From: UBA7374 sp049890275
Lineage (GTDB): Bacteria; Verrucomicrobiota; Verrucomicrobiia; Opitutales; Coraliomargaritaceae
DNA: 64,000 bases
Reading direction: 5' to 3'
Assembly: GCA_049890275.1 (NCBI GenBank)
Contig: JBMHBT010000014.1
Span: 62,001-126,000, forward strand
Shown: in pieces, positions 18,170 to 27,005 of the stretch
Numbering within the stretch: position 1 is the stretch's first letter
Layout: every line of letters begins with the position of its first letter
The notes under the pieces: model-generated
Databases searched by the model: none
What the model was told of the DNA's origin: nothing
Seen by the model: the letters and a program-made list of their open reading frames with translations, nothing else
Translations under genes and position numbers: made by a program

Positions 18170-19660
18170 TTATTCAATGATGATGGGCTTTCTTTTTTCT
18201 GCGGCGGCCTTCAGTTCATCATTGAGTGTTTTGTAGAGTTCTAAACGCTTCTTCTGGTATTCGTTGGCTTGTAAGTAGATATTAGCTGCGTTGTTGGCAT
18301 TCCAGTCATTCCACATTTTGGCTAGCTGCTTGCGAAGCTCTGGGCTTTGCTCAATTCGGTTATCCATTTCATATGGATCATCAATCATATTAAAGAGTTC
18401 AGGCGGATCAGGTGAGTAGCCTTCCTTCAGTAATTTCGCAGTGGGTGTACGGATAGCCCAGCCTGCACCATCCCGCAAACGCCAGTAGATCGCCTTGTGA
18501 GGTGCCTCTTTGTTGATCCCATTGAGGTAGGGGATAAGGTTTACACCATCAAGTGCAGGGCCGGATGTATCTCCCTTGCCCAGAGCTACCGTCGTGGCTG
18601 CGATGTCCAATGCGGAAACCGGAAATTCATAGGTCTTGTTAGCGGGAAGCCCTTTAGGCCAGTGCATGATGAAGGGGACGTGACTGCCGCCTTCAAACAT
18701 ACTGCCTTTGCCTTTTCGAAGGGAGCCGTTGTCTGCCCAGTCTTCATTCATATGACCGAATTTCGGAGCCACGCCTCCATTGTCAGAAAGAAAAAAGATC
18801 AAGGTGTTTTCAAATTTGCCCGATTCTTCAAGGGCTCGGATGATTCGACCAATACCCTGATCCATAGAATCGATCATTGCCAGATAGACTCGACGGCTCC
18901 AAGGCTCGATATGGCTGTATTTGGCAATCAGTTCTTCCGGGGCTTCGAGTGGGGTATGGGGCGCGTTATAGGCGAGGTAGAGACAGAAAGGAGCTTCTCC
19001 GTCTTTGACAAATTCAGCGGCATTTTTACTCAATGCAGTCGTTAGGTATTCATTGAATTCGCCAACTTGATCATTGAGGCTGAGCGGTAAGGAGCAGCCT
19101 TCGTTGATGGCATAACTTGGATTTCCGTTGGGTAGGAGTAAATCCTGGTGTGTGGATACACTCTCGGGCCAGTACCCATGTCCACCGGATAGAAAACCAT
19201 AGAAGTGATCAAAGCCGCGATTGTTTGGTCGAAATGGGAATGCTGCACCGAGATGCCATTTGCCGATAATTCCAGTTCGGTATCCGGAGGATTGAAGGCG
19301 TGTACCAAAAGTTTTTTCCTCCAGTGGAAGACCTTGGTGTAAATCGTAGGGAGAATAAGTGAAGTTGGTTTCGTTGCCGAACCTTGCTTGGTAGCGACCC
19401 GTTATTAATCCGGCACGGGATGGGCCGCAATAAGGATGGGTCACATATCCATTACTCAGTATGACACCGTTGCTAGCCAATCGATCCAGGTTTGGTGTCT
19501 GAACTTCCGTAGAGCCGTTAAAACCGGTGTCGGCATAGCCCAGATCATCAGCCAAAATAATTATAAAGTTGGGCCGATCATCCGCGCATACCCATGTTGA
19601 TAGGCAGAGAGAAACGCTGAGTAGAGCGAACTTGGTTTTTCCTAAAGTTTTCATAGGCAC
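18170..19660 (-). CDS. Type I sulfatase of the CGPSR group, exported (array copy 2 of 3)
   Basis: This 496-residue S1 sulfatase has a signal peptide (about 1-26, hydrophobic FALLSVSLCLSTWVCA), LADDLGYAD at 36-44, and C78 in HPYCGPSRAG. It is collinear with its two neighbours and differs mainly in the mid-region loops and the C-terminal third, where substrate-contacting residues lie in this fold. The start is ATG 19660 or ATG 19654, two residues apart. The upstream sulfatase stops only 2 bp before, so translation is probably coupled. Confidence 0.94.
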   Translation of the reverse strand: MPMKTLGKTKFALLSVSLCLSTWVCADDRPNFIIILADDLGYADTGFNGSTEVQTPNLDRLASNGVILSNGYVTHPYCGPSRAGLITGRYQARFGNETNFTYSPYDLHQGLPLEEKTFGTRLQSSGYRTGIIGKWHLGAAFPFRPNNRGFDHFYGFLSGGHGYWPESVSTHQDLLLPNGNPSYAINEGCSLPLSLNDQVGEFNEYLTTALSKNAAEFVKDGEAPFCLYLAYNAPHTPLEAPEELIAKYSHIEPWSRRVYLAMIDSMDQGIGRIIRALEESGKFENTLIFFLSDNGGVAPKFGHMNEDWADNGSLRKGKGSMFEGGSHVPFIMHWPKGLPANKTYEFPVSALDIAATTVALGKGDTSGPALDGVNLIPYLNGINKEAPHKAIYWRLRDGAGWAIRTPTAKLLKEGYSPDPPELFNMIDDPYEMDNRIEQSPELRKQLAKMWNDWNANNAANIYLQANEYQKKRLELYKTLNDELKAAAEKRKPIIIE

Positions 19661-19662
19661 GA

Positions 19663-21135
19663 TCAGTCGATGGTAATTGGTGATTTTTGTGCGGCTTCTT
19701 CTTTCAGTTTTTTATTTAAATCATCGTACATTTTTTTGCGCCATTCCTGATACTCGTAGGCATGCAGCTGGTTGGTCGCAATGTTTTGTGCATTCCACTT
19801 ATTCCAGAGATCACCCAATTGTGCCCGTACCTCCGGGTACTCTTCGACTACATTGTTTATTTCATAGGGATCGTTTACCATATTGTAAAGCTCCGGTCCC
19901 TTGGATTTACCATTCTGATAGAGGTATTTTGCTTTTTCGGTACGGACTGCCCAAGTGTGATTACTGCGCGATCTCCAGAAGAGGGCTTCGTGGGGTTGAC
20001 CTTTGGCTTCTCCGGTCAAAAAGGGGATTAGGTTGACCCCATCCATCGGTTTGCCAGTTGCATCTCCATTCCCTACCGCGACTGCAGTAGCAGCAATATC
20101 GAGAGCAGAGACAATTGGCTGAAAAGTTTTGTTTCCTTTTAGTTTTGACGGCCAGTGGATGATGAAGGGTACGTGGACACCCCCTTCATATACGCTGGTT
20201 TTTCCGTCCTTAAAAGGGCCGTTATTACACCAGTTTTCTCTTGGGTTCCAGGGCTGTGGCACCGTACCTCCGTTGTCGGAGAGAAAGAAAATCAAGGTAT
20301 TCTCAAGTTTTCCGGACTCTTCAAGAGCCTGAAGGACCATACCGATGCCATGGTCCATCGCATCTACCATGGCCGCATAGATTCTTTCTTCGCGATCTTC
20401 TATTTGTTTATATTTTTCGATGTACTCTTGGGGAGCCTGAAGGGGCGTATGCGGTGCATTATAGGACAAGAACAAGCAGAACGGGTGTTTGCTGTCTGTG
20501 ACGAATCGAGCCGCATCACGGCTGAGTGCTGTCGTCAAATATTCTTCAAACTCTCCCGGCCCTGTATTTCTTAACAGAGGTAAGTAGGTGCCTTCATTGG
20601 AGCCATAGTTCAATTTTCCGTTCTCTTGTAAAAGTGGCAAATGAGTGTGGATATTTTCTGGGAAATAATCGTGCCCACCGGAGAGGAAACCGTAGAAGTA
20701 ATCAAATCCGCGATTGTTTGGGTGAAACGTGTACGCAGCACCCAGATGCCATTTGCCAATAATTCCCGTACGATAATTTGCCGCCTTTAAACGAGTCGCG
20801 AAAGTTTTTTCATCTACAGGTAGACCCATGTGCCGATCAAAAGGCGAATAGCTGGCGTTGATTTCCATTCCAAAACGGGCTTGGTATCTGCCGGTAATGA
20901 GCCCTGCTCTGGATGGACCGCAGTAGGGGTGGGTCACGTACCCGTTTTCAATAATAACACCGTCTGCAGCGAGACGATCAATATTCGGTGTCTGGATAAC
21001 TTTGGAGCCGGTATAGCCGAGATCGGCATAACCTAGATCATCTGCTAAAATGACGAGAATGTTGGGTCTTTCTTCCTCGGCAGAGAGAAGCAGGCTACAA
21101 AATAAAAAGGGCAGTATTCGTAGGTTGATAGACAT
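19663..21135 (-). CDS. Type I sulfatase of the CGPSR group, exported (array copy 3 of 3)
   Basis: This 490-residue S1 sulfatase starts at ATG 21135, which gives a proper signal peptide (hydrophobic LRILPFLFCSLLLSA); the longer frame to 21201 has a hydrophilic extension and would overlap the upstream gene. LADDLGYAD is at 30-38 and the formylglycine cysteine is C72 in HPYCGPSRAG. It is the upstream member of the CGPSR trio. The gap to the preceding sulfatase is 25 bp. Confidence 0.94.
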   Translation of the reverse strand: MSINLRILPFLFCSLLLSAEEERPNILVILADDLGYADLGYTGSKVIQTPNIDRLAADGVIIENGYVTHPYCGPSRAGLITGRYQARFGMEINASYSPFDRHMGLPVDEKTFATRLKAANYRTGIIGKWHLGAAYTFHPNNRGFDYFYGFLSGGHDYFPENIHTHLPLLQENGKLNYGSNEGTYLPLLRNTGPGEFEEYLTTALSRDAARFVTDSKHPFCLFLSYNAPHTPLQAPQEYIEKYKQIEDREERIYAAMVDAMDHGIGMVLQALEESGKLENTLIFFLSDNGGTVPQPWNPRENWCNNGPFKDGKTSVYEGGVHVPFIIHWPSKLKGNKTFQPIVSALDIAATAVAVGNGDATGKPMDGVNLIPFLTGEAKGQPHEALFWRSRSNHTWAVRTEKAKYLYQNGKSKGPELYNMVNDPYEINNVVEEYPEVRAQLGDLWNKWNAQNIATNQLHAYEYQEWRKKMYDDLNKKLKEEAAQKSPITID

Positions 21136-21160
21136 ATGTATGCGTTGGCTTTGGTTAGTT

Positions 21161-22843
21161 CTACTTGCGGTAATTTGTTTCGGTCCACTTCGATTCGACA
21201 CGCAGGGTAGAGGGAGCAGTATTGATATCGCCTTTGGCAGTGCTTACCATTTTCTGGCAGGCAATGCGTAGCTCCTCTAGTGCCGATTGGTGGGCTGGGT
21301 CTTCAGCTAGATTCAACGCTTCGTATGGATCACTTGCTGTATGGAAGAGTTCCTCGTAAACAACAGTTTCTCCTTCAATAGAGGCAGTGAGGTAATTTTC
21401 ATAATCTTTGGCCATATAGTCCGGCACAGTATACAGATCTTTGGGCTTCGTCTGGAGGCGCTTTTCGAGGTTATTGTTCTCGAAATAACGAATATAGCGG
21501 TACTCTTTGGTACGCACTGTTTCACAGCGAGGATTTCCAAAGATATTGGACCAGAGATTTTCACCGTATGCGTATTGCCTCCATTGGGTTGGCTCGTCCC
21601 GTATGAAGGGCTGTAGATCAGCGCCTTGCATTGAGTCGGGGATTTCCACTCCGGCAAGGCTCAGGATCGTTGGTGCGACATCAATGGAAAGGACTAGATC
21701 GTCTCTGCGTTGACCAACCGGGTAGCGAGGGTCATAAATCAGGAATGGCACTTTTAAGGTTACATCGTAGCAAAGTGATTTACCTCCCAATCCATGTTCT
21801 CCAAAAAAGAGTCCGTGGTCAGAACTGAAGATAAGGATAGTATTCTCTTCGAGTCCATTTTTTTGCAGCGTTTCGCAAAGTTGACCTACCATTCGGTCGA
21901 TGCCGGTAATTGTTTGGTAGGTGCGAATGGTTCGTTCCCGAACACTCTTCGGTGTGTCGACCCAGAGGTAATTATTTTGCCTTAGCTGGGTGAGCAAGAG
22001 GTCTTTCGGGAGTTTTGGTTTCTTGATGTCTTGTTTCGCGATGTAATGCGGGGGAAGGGGCAAGCTCTCTTGTTGATCTCTGTAGGCCTTGCGGTAGAGA
22101 TCATCATCTGTTTCTCGCATCCCCATCGTGCTTGTGCTGGATCCGTGGGGTAGGTTGAGGCAAATAGAAAGGCAGAATGGTTTATCACCGGCCCGGGTCT
22201 GTAAAAATCCAACCGCATTTCTTATTAAGGCTTCGTTTGAGTCGGGATCTAAAAAAGCTTCCGCACCTTCCGCTATGATCTCGGTCTGTGTATCTGAAGA
22301 AGCATGATCAAAAATATCATGTTTTTCTTTTGGGTAAAAACTCAAGTGGTGATGACCCGCATACCAAAAATCGAAGCTGCGATCCATTAGACCGGTAAAA
22401 TAACCTTTCCGTCCGACTGGTAGATGATTTTTACCTACATAGCCCGTGAAGTAGCCGTTTTCACGGAGTAGTACGGGATATGATTTTGCCCAGGCTTCGG
22501 GCGACAAGGATGTGCCTGAATTAAAATTAATACCGTGTTTACGTTCGTATTGGCCCAGCAAATAACTGGCACGACTCGGAGTACAAATGGCTGAGGTGAC
22601 AAAAGCATTCTCAAAAACAGTGCCTAAAGCAGCTAAACGGTCCAGGTGGGGCGTTTTTACTATTGGGTTTCCCATAAAGCCGACGTGGTCCGCACGGTGG
22701 TCGTCGGTCAGAATAAAGATTATGTTGGGGCGTTTGCTTTGGGCTCGCTCGGAGTGAATGAAGGTGCCGGAATACAAGTGACACGCCGACACAGCCATCA
22801 CGGTCATTGAAACGAGGGAAAAATAAGTCTTGGTCACGCTCAT
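21161..22843 (-). CDS. Type I sulfatase, exported, possible lipoprotein
   Basis: This 560-residue S1 sulfatase is the longest complete one here. TDDHRAD is at 46-52, the formylglycine cysteine is C87 in CTPSR, and GKNHLP replaces the usual GKWHLG, a conservative change in a substrate-pocket segment. SSDHGLFFGEHG follows. The N terminus reads as a leader with VSAC at 18-21, a plausible lipobox, so the enzyme may be membrane-anchored. By motif pattern it groups with the DDH-type enzymes rather than the CGPSR trio. It lies second in the array, downstream of a 95-bp gap with a hairpin. Confidence 0.92.
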   Translation of the reverse strand: MSVTKTYFSLVSMTVMAVSACHLYSGTFIHSERAQSKRPNIIFILTDDHRADHVGFMGNPIVKTPHLDRLAALGTVFENAFVTSAICTPSRASYLLGQYERKHGINFNSGTSLSPEAWAKSYPVLLRENGYFTGYVGKNHLPVGRKGYFTGLMDRSFDFWYAGHHHLSFYPKEKHDIFDHASSDTQTEIIAEGAEAFLDPDSNEALIRNAVGFLQTRAGDKPFCLSICLNLPHGSSTSTMGMRETDDDLYRKAYRDQQESLPLPPHYIAKQDIKKPKLPKDLLLTQLRQNNYLWVDTPKSVRERTIRTYQTITGIDRMVGQLCETLQKNGLEENTILIFSSDHGLFFGEHGLGGKSLCYDVTLKVPFLIYDPRYPVGQRRDDLVLSIDVAPTILSLAGVEIPDSMQGADLQPFIRDEPTQWRQYAYGENLWSNIFGNPRCETVRTKEYRYIRYFENNNLEKRLQTKPKDLYTVPDYMAKDYENYLTASIEGETVVYEELFHTASDPYEALNLAEDPAHQSALEELRIACQKMVSTAKGDINTAPSTLRVESKWTETNYRK

Positions 22844-22912
22844 AGGTAGGTACTAAAGTCTTACCATGGCAGCGAAGACAACGATAGTAGAAGTTATCTT
22901 TTGATACTCTAA

Positions 22913-22935
22913 TAGCGGAGGTTGAGCCTCCGTTA
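22913..22935 (-). terminator. Stable hairpin just after a sulfatase stop codon
   Basis: TAGCGGAGG-ttgag-CCTCCGTTA forms a 9-bp stem with one G-T pair, 3 bases after the stop of the first array sulfatase. There is no T-run on the minus strand, so it may reduce readthrough or protect the upstream message rather than terminate fully. Confidence 0.45.
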
Positions 22936-22938
22936 TCC

Positions 22939-24456
22939 CTATGGGATCGGAGCGGTTCGTTCCGGACTATTTCGGACAGCCTGATAACGGGTGAGTAGGG
23001 CTTGTACTTTGCTGGAATACTCCGGATGATTGAGCAGATTTTCTGCCTCATCTTCCATTGGATTCTCTCTTAAATTAAAGAGCGCTACGGGGTCCATTTT
23101 AGTTAATGGATGGTTGGATTGCATGATCAACTTCCAATCGCCTTGTCGGAACATCAATTCATTCAGAGCACCTGCTTGCTGCATGATCTCATTTCTGGGT
23201 TCAAAATTTGGATCGCCGACTAGTAATGGGTAGAAGCTGTAGGAGTCTTTCGCTTGTTCTTGATTTAGTTTAGTACCAACAATTTCGGCTAATGTTGCGA
23301 GTATGTCGGTACCATTAATCGGAGCATCGCTTCGCGTGTTGGGTTCGATGACCCCGGGCCAGCTTACAATCAAGGGTACGAGATGCCCGCCTTCCCATGG
23401 GTGATTCTTTGTTCCACGCACACCTCCATTGGAAAGGTGTCCTTTTTGAGCCGCTTTGCCATCCATCAGCCCCCCGTTGTCTGAGGTGACAATGATGATC
23501 GTGTTTTCGTAGCATCCGTTGGCTTTTAGTGCGTCTACGATTTGTTTCACTTCCCAATCAACAACCCGATTCATGTCTGTGTGGTGGGTGGGTGTGGTCC
23601 CTTTAATTTTTTTTCCGTCTAGGCGCTCAGGTGGGGTGTGTGGGATATGAACCGCCGGCGTACAGTAATAGAGAAAGAAAGGATCTCTTTTTCGGGCACA
23701 GCGTTGGATGAACCTCTCTGCTTTTTGCGCGAGGATTTCATTTAATTTATAGCTATCCCATTCAGAGTCGCCTGTACCCGGGCCTTTATCTGAAACAAAA
23801 AACGGATCCTTTGCTGAGTTTTTATCGAAGTGAATTAATTTAGAATTTCTGTTAAAGGGCGCCCAGACGCCGTTCTCAAAAGCTACGTATACTGGACCCT
23901 GCACGCCGGTAGGCAGCGTGTAGTCATAGTCAAAACCCAAATCCTGCGGGCCGTTCGCGATCCACTTGGACATATCGACATTCAGCGGTGTATCGCCCCG
24001 ATCGTCTCCCCGGTAGAATTTTGTGCTGTTCTTTTCATAGAAATCACCACCCAAGTGCCACTTGCCGATAAATCCGGTGGTGTAGCCTGCATCCTGAGTA
24101 ACCGTACCCAGGGTGGCATCCTTTGGTGTAATGGCAGTCGGACGAAATGTGCCCCAAACGCCCCATGGCGCGTAGCTGCGGTAGTTGTAGTTTCCCGTCA
24201 TGACAGCATAGCGGGAAGGAGAACAAAGAGCTGTTGGTGAATGCGCGTCTGTAAACCACAGCCCATTGTCAGCTAACTCATCAAGGGTAGGGGTCGGTGC
24301 AAGGGCAGGCTTACCCGTGCGCTCTTCATGCTGTCTGCCAACATCGCCGGGACCGAAATCATCTGCATAAATAAGCACGATGTTTGGCCTCTCTGGTGCT
24401 GCCATGAGGCTCACGGCAAATAGGATAAAAGTGAAGAATAGTGGACTCAGATTCAT
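22939..24456 (-). CDS. Type I sulfatase, exported, first of the array
   Basis: This 505-residue S1 sulfatase starts at ATG 24456, giving the signal peptide with LFFTFILFAVSLMAA; the frame to 24606 has an unlikely basic extension. YADDFGPGD is at 30-38 and the formylglycine cysteine is C78 in CSPSR. An insertion after DVG (GRQHEERTGKP) separates the DD motif from the following helix. TSDNGG follows. It is the first array gene downstream of the LacI regulator, with a 171-bp promoter-sized gap and two palindromes in front. Confidence 0.93.
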   Translation of the reverse strand: MNLSPLFFTFILFAVSLMAAPERPNIVLIYADDFGPGDVGRQHEERTGKPALAPTPTLDELADNGLWFTDAHSPTALCSPSRYAVMTGNYNYRSYAPWGVWGTFRPTAITPKDATLGTVTQDAGYTTGFIGKWHLGGDFYEKNSTKFYRGDDRGDTPLNVDMSKWIANGPQDLGFDYDYTLPTGVQGPVYVAFENGVWAPFNRNSKLIHFDKNSAKDPFFVSDKGPGTGDSEWDSYKLNEILAQKAERFIQRCARKRDPFFLYYCTPAVHIPHTPPERLDGKKIKGTTPTHHTDMNRVVDWEVKQIVDALKANGCYENTIIIVTSDNGGLMDGKAAQKGHLSNGGVRGTKNHPWEGGHLVPLIVSWPGVIEPNTRSDAPINGTDILATLAEIVGTKLNQEQAKDSYSFYPLLVGDPNFEPRNEIMQQAGALNELMFRQGDWKLIMQSNHPLTKMDPVALFNLRENPMEDEAENLLNHPEYSSKVQALLTRYQAVRNSPERTAPIP

Positions 24457-24466
24457 AAAGGATGGG

Positions 24467-24478
24467 TCTGTTAACAGA
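24467..24478. promoter_or_regulatory. Perfect 12-bp palindrome upstream of the sulfatase array
   Basis: TCTGTTAACAGA is a perfect dyad ending 10 bases upstream of the first array ATG. Its position would let a bound regulator block transcription or translation start. The regulator is not identified; the adjacent LacI protein is the obvious candidate. Confidence 0.4.
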
Positions 24479-24602
24479 GTTCGCTGGTAGAAGTAAAATG
24501 AGTGAAATATGAATAAGTGGTTAGTTTTACACCTGTATTGCTTTCTGTCATTAAACTTTTTACTTTTGTTCCTGTGATTACCTTTTACCGGATCGGATCT
24601 AA

Positions 24603-24617
24603 GCATACTTTGTATGC
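24603..24617. promoter_or_regulatory. Inverted repeat between lacI-type gene and sulfatase array
   Basis: GCATAC-ttt-GTATGC is a perfect 6-bp dyad 10 bases after the LacI stop codon. A T-run lies on the wrong side for a terminator of the LacI gene, so an operator is a fair alternative. Confidence 0.35.
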
Positions 24618-24627
24618 AAAAACGAAC

Positions 24628-25659
24628 TTAGGTGAGCAAACACCGACCTGTCGATTCGCGTATGACTAGTTCCGAGGGGAGTAAGTAAGTTTTGGGTGTG
24701 ATTGGGGTATCGTCATCCAGATCAAAGAGCTCGATGAGATGTTCGATAGACTGTTTGCCAATTTCAAATTCAGGTTGAGCAATTGTAGTGAGTTGGGGGT
24801 TGGATAACTCACTGAGTCGGGTATTACTGAAGCCAATAACCGAAATATCTTCGGGTACACGAAGTCCGGCCTCTTGAATCGTACGCATTGCGACGACTGC
24901 CATTTCATCGTTTGCGCACAGTATGGCGGTCGGTTTTTGTCTTTCTTTTAGCAAGCGTTTGACTGCATTAGTCGTCTCATCGAAGTCCCAGAGTCCTTTC
25001 TCTAAGTGATTTGGGCCAAGACTGAGTCCACATTTTCCGAGTGCTTCAATGAAACCTTCTTTACGTGAAATACTGGTATTAGAACTGGTGTCACCACTGA
25101 TGTAAGCAATTTTCTTGTGGCCGAGCTGGGCCAAATATTCAACGGCAAGCAGGCTGCCCGCTTTGTGATCTGCTTCTACCTGCAAAGGAGATAAGTCGGA
25201 CCTGCAGTTGTTACAGATAAGCGGTATTTTGTAACGATTCAGTTGGGACTTCAGTTTTGCTGAGTCATCCATACTCGGATTAATATTACAGGCAAATATC
25301 CCCGCTACTCGTGCACCAATGAAGCGTTGTACGGCTGCATCGCATTCGAGCCCATTTTCAACCGACTCAACCTTGAGGGAATACGGCTTTTCCTGCAAAC
25401 CGAGTAAGGCTCCCTGGAGGATTCGTCCACCCCAACCAAAGTTGAGTGCTCCGGTCATGCAGCCCACGAGGAAACTTTTACGTGTTTTTATCGACATAGC
25501 CATCTCATTTCGTTGGTAGCCCATCTCCTTAGCGGTTTTAAGTACCCGGTCCGCCGTGCTTTGTGAAATACCGAGAGCATTGTGACGATTGTTCAGCACA
25601 GCTGATACTGTCACACGAGAGAGTTTGAGGTGGTTTGCGATATCAATAAGCTTTATCAT
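24628..25659 (-). CDS. LacI/GalR-family transcriptional regulator
   Basis: This 343-residue regulator has the N-terminal LacI helix-turn-helix (about 2-52: LIDIANHLKLSRVTVSAVLNN), a hinge, and a periplasmic-binding-protein-like effector domain (about 60-335) with the family motifs AILCANDEMAVVA and ISVIGFSNT. It probably senses a sugar released from the algal polymer. It stands at the head of the six-sulfatase array and diverges from the propeller-glycosidase/GH2 operon across a 279-bp gap, so it likely controls both. Dyads at 24467, 24603 and 25740 are candidate operators. Effector and sign of control are unknown. Confidence 0.95.
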   Translation of the reverse strand: MIKLIDIANHLKLSRVTVSAVLNNRHNALGISQSTADRVLKTAKEMGYQRNEMAMSIKTRKSFLVGCMTGALNFGWGGRILQGALLGLQEKPYSLKVESVENGLECDAAVQRFIGARVAGIFACNINPSMDDSAKLKSQLNRYKIPLICNNCRSDLSPLQVEADHKAGSLLAVEYLAQLGHKKIAYISGDTSSNTSISRKEGFIEALGKCGLSLGPNHLEKGLWDFDETTNAVKRLLKERQKPTAILCANDEMAVVAMRTIQEAGLRVPEDISVIGFSNTRLSELSNPQLTTIAQPEFEIGKQSIEHLIELFDLDDDTPITPKTYLLPSELVIRESTGRCLLT

Positions 25660-25739
25660 GTAATGATACGTTGCTTTACGGTATAGTAGCTGGTCAAGTG
25701 TATTTGTCTGTTATGATTTATTGTGGTCAAAACTAAAGA

Positions 25740-25757
25740 ACTTTACATGAGCAAAGT
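25740..25757. promoter_or_regulatory. Imperfect 18-bp dyad in the LacI divergent promoter
   Basis: ACTTTACATGAGCAAAGT pairs at 6 of 9 positions, with 5-bp perfect outer arms. It contains ATGAGCAAA, also present in the GH29/GH86 promoter at 10487-10495. A LacI operator is plausible. The remaining bases of the 279-bp gap show no gene. Confidence 0.4.
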
Positions 25758-25938
25758 AAGCTGCATCTTCATAATTTCAGTTCATTTATCCCTTATTTGG
25801 TACCTAAATTGGTTCATTGGCTAACCTCTACACAGTTCAATTTGCAAAGTAAGGAATCTTTTCCTTTGATTTCTTTTGGCCGACCAACGAATTGATTACG
25901 CGGAAACCTTTTCACTCACACAAAGACTTAATTTAATT

Positions 25939-26997
25939 ATGAGTAATAATACCCCTTTAATGAATATTGAAATGGAAGACAACCTTTCTGATTTTGCGCA
26001 GCGTCTAGAAGGTGTTGGTCGTATTCTGGAAGATCCGGATAACAATGTTTGGGGTTGTTCACCTATTTATGACGAAGAGGGTAAAGTACATGTTTTCTAT
26101 TCAAAGTGGGTTAATGAAGCCGCGCACAAGGGGTGGCTCGAGTGTAGCCAGATAGGTCATGCGGTAGCGGATCATCCGGAAGGTCCTTACACGATCCTTG
26201 AAACAGCTTTGAAGGGACGTGGGGGTGATTACTGGGATGCAATGACGATTCATAACCCGACGATTCACAAGCAGGGAGATCTATATTATCTTTTTTACAT
26301 GGGCAATTCCGACGGGTTGTGTACTACAAAACGGGTCGGCGTAGCTGTTTCAGATTCACTTTATGGCCCTTGGGAGCGGCAAGATGCGCCCTTGATTCTG
26401 GGTGGCGGGAATGCCCTGGAGGATTGGGACAGTGCGGTCACTTCCAATCCAGCTTTTGTTCAAACACCCGAGGGAGAGTGTCGCCTTTACTATAAGGGAT
26501 GGAATGTGAATGACTGGAACAAGGATCTTGCCACGGGCATGCGGCCGGCGACGGAAGATTGTGGGCTCAATACCAACCGTCAATATGGTGTCGCAACTTC
26601 CAATAAACCGGATGGTCCGTACCAGAAATTCGATGGTAATCCCATCATCAATATGCGTGATCGAATTAAAGATGCGCAGACAGAAGATGCTTATGTATGG
26701 ATCGAAGACGGAGTGTACAAGATGATACTTCGTGACATGGGTTTCTTTAACCACGAATTTGGCTTATACATGGAATCGAAGGATGGAATTGACTGGAGCG
26801 CAGACCCCAAGATTGCCTATTTGGATTCTCAGAAATACTTGCCGGAGCCGCCTAATGGTCTGGATCGTGAGGGACGTTTTGAACGCCCTCAACTATTGAT
26901 GAAAGATGGAAAACCAGAATATCTGTTTTGCGCTCTTGTTGGGGGGAAGTATAACACATCCTCTGGAGTTGTACTAAAGATTAATGATTTGATTTAA
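25939..26997 (+). CDS. Five-bladed beta-propeller glycosidase, GH43/GH117-like, leaderless
   Basis: This 352-residue protein has the repeated strand pattern of five-bladed propeller glycosidases: segments such as GKVHVFYSKW, GDLYYLFYMGN, ECRLYYKGWN and GVYKMILRDM recur about every 60 residues, with NPTIH and SNPAF motifs lining the centre. The ATG at 25939 is preferred to a TTG at 25876. There is no signal peptide. In a galactan locus such a protein could be an alpha-1,3-(3,6-anhydro)-L-galactosidase of GH117 type, acting on neoagarobiose-like units, but I cannot assign the family firmly by reading. It is followed after 8 bp by a GH2 beta-galactosidase, suggesting stepwise removal of alternating sugars. 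Confidence 0.75.
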   Translation: MSNNTPLMNIEMEDNLSDFAQRLEGVGRILEDPDNNVWGCSPIYDEEGKVHVFYSKWVNEAAHKGWLECSQIGHAVADHPEGPYTILETALKGRGGDYWDAMTIHNPTIHKQGDLYYLFYMGNSDGLCTTKRVGVAVSDSLYGPWERQDAPLILGGGNALEDWDSAVTSNPAFVQTPEGECRLYYKGWNVNDWNKDLATGMRPATEDCGLNTNRQYGVATSNKPDGPYQKFDGNPIINMRDRIKDAQTEDAYVWIEDGVYKMILRDMGFFNHEFGLYMESKDGIDWSADPKIAYLDSQKYLPEPPNGLDREGRFERPQLLMKDGKPEYLFCALVGGKYNTSSGVVLKINDLI

Positions 26998-27005
26998 CAA
27001 ATACC

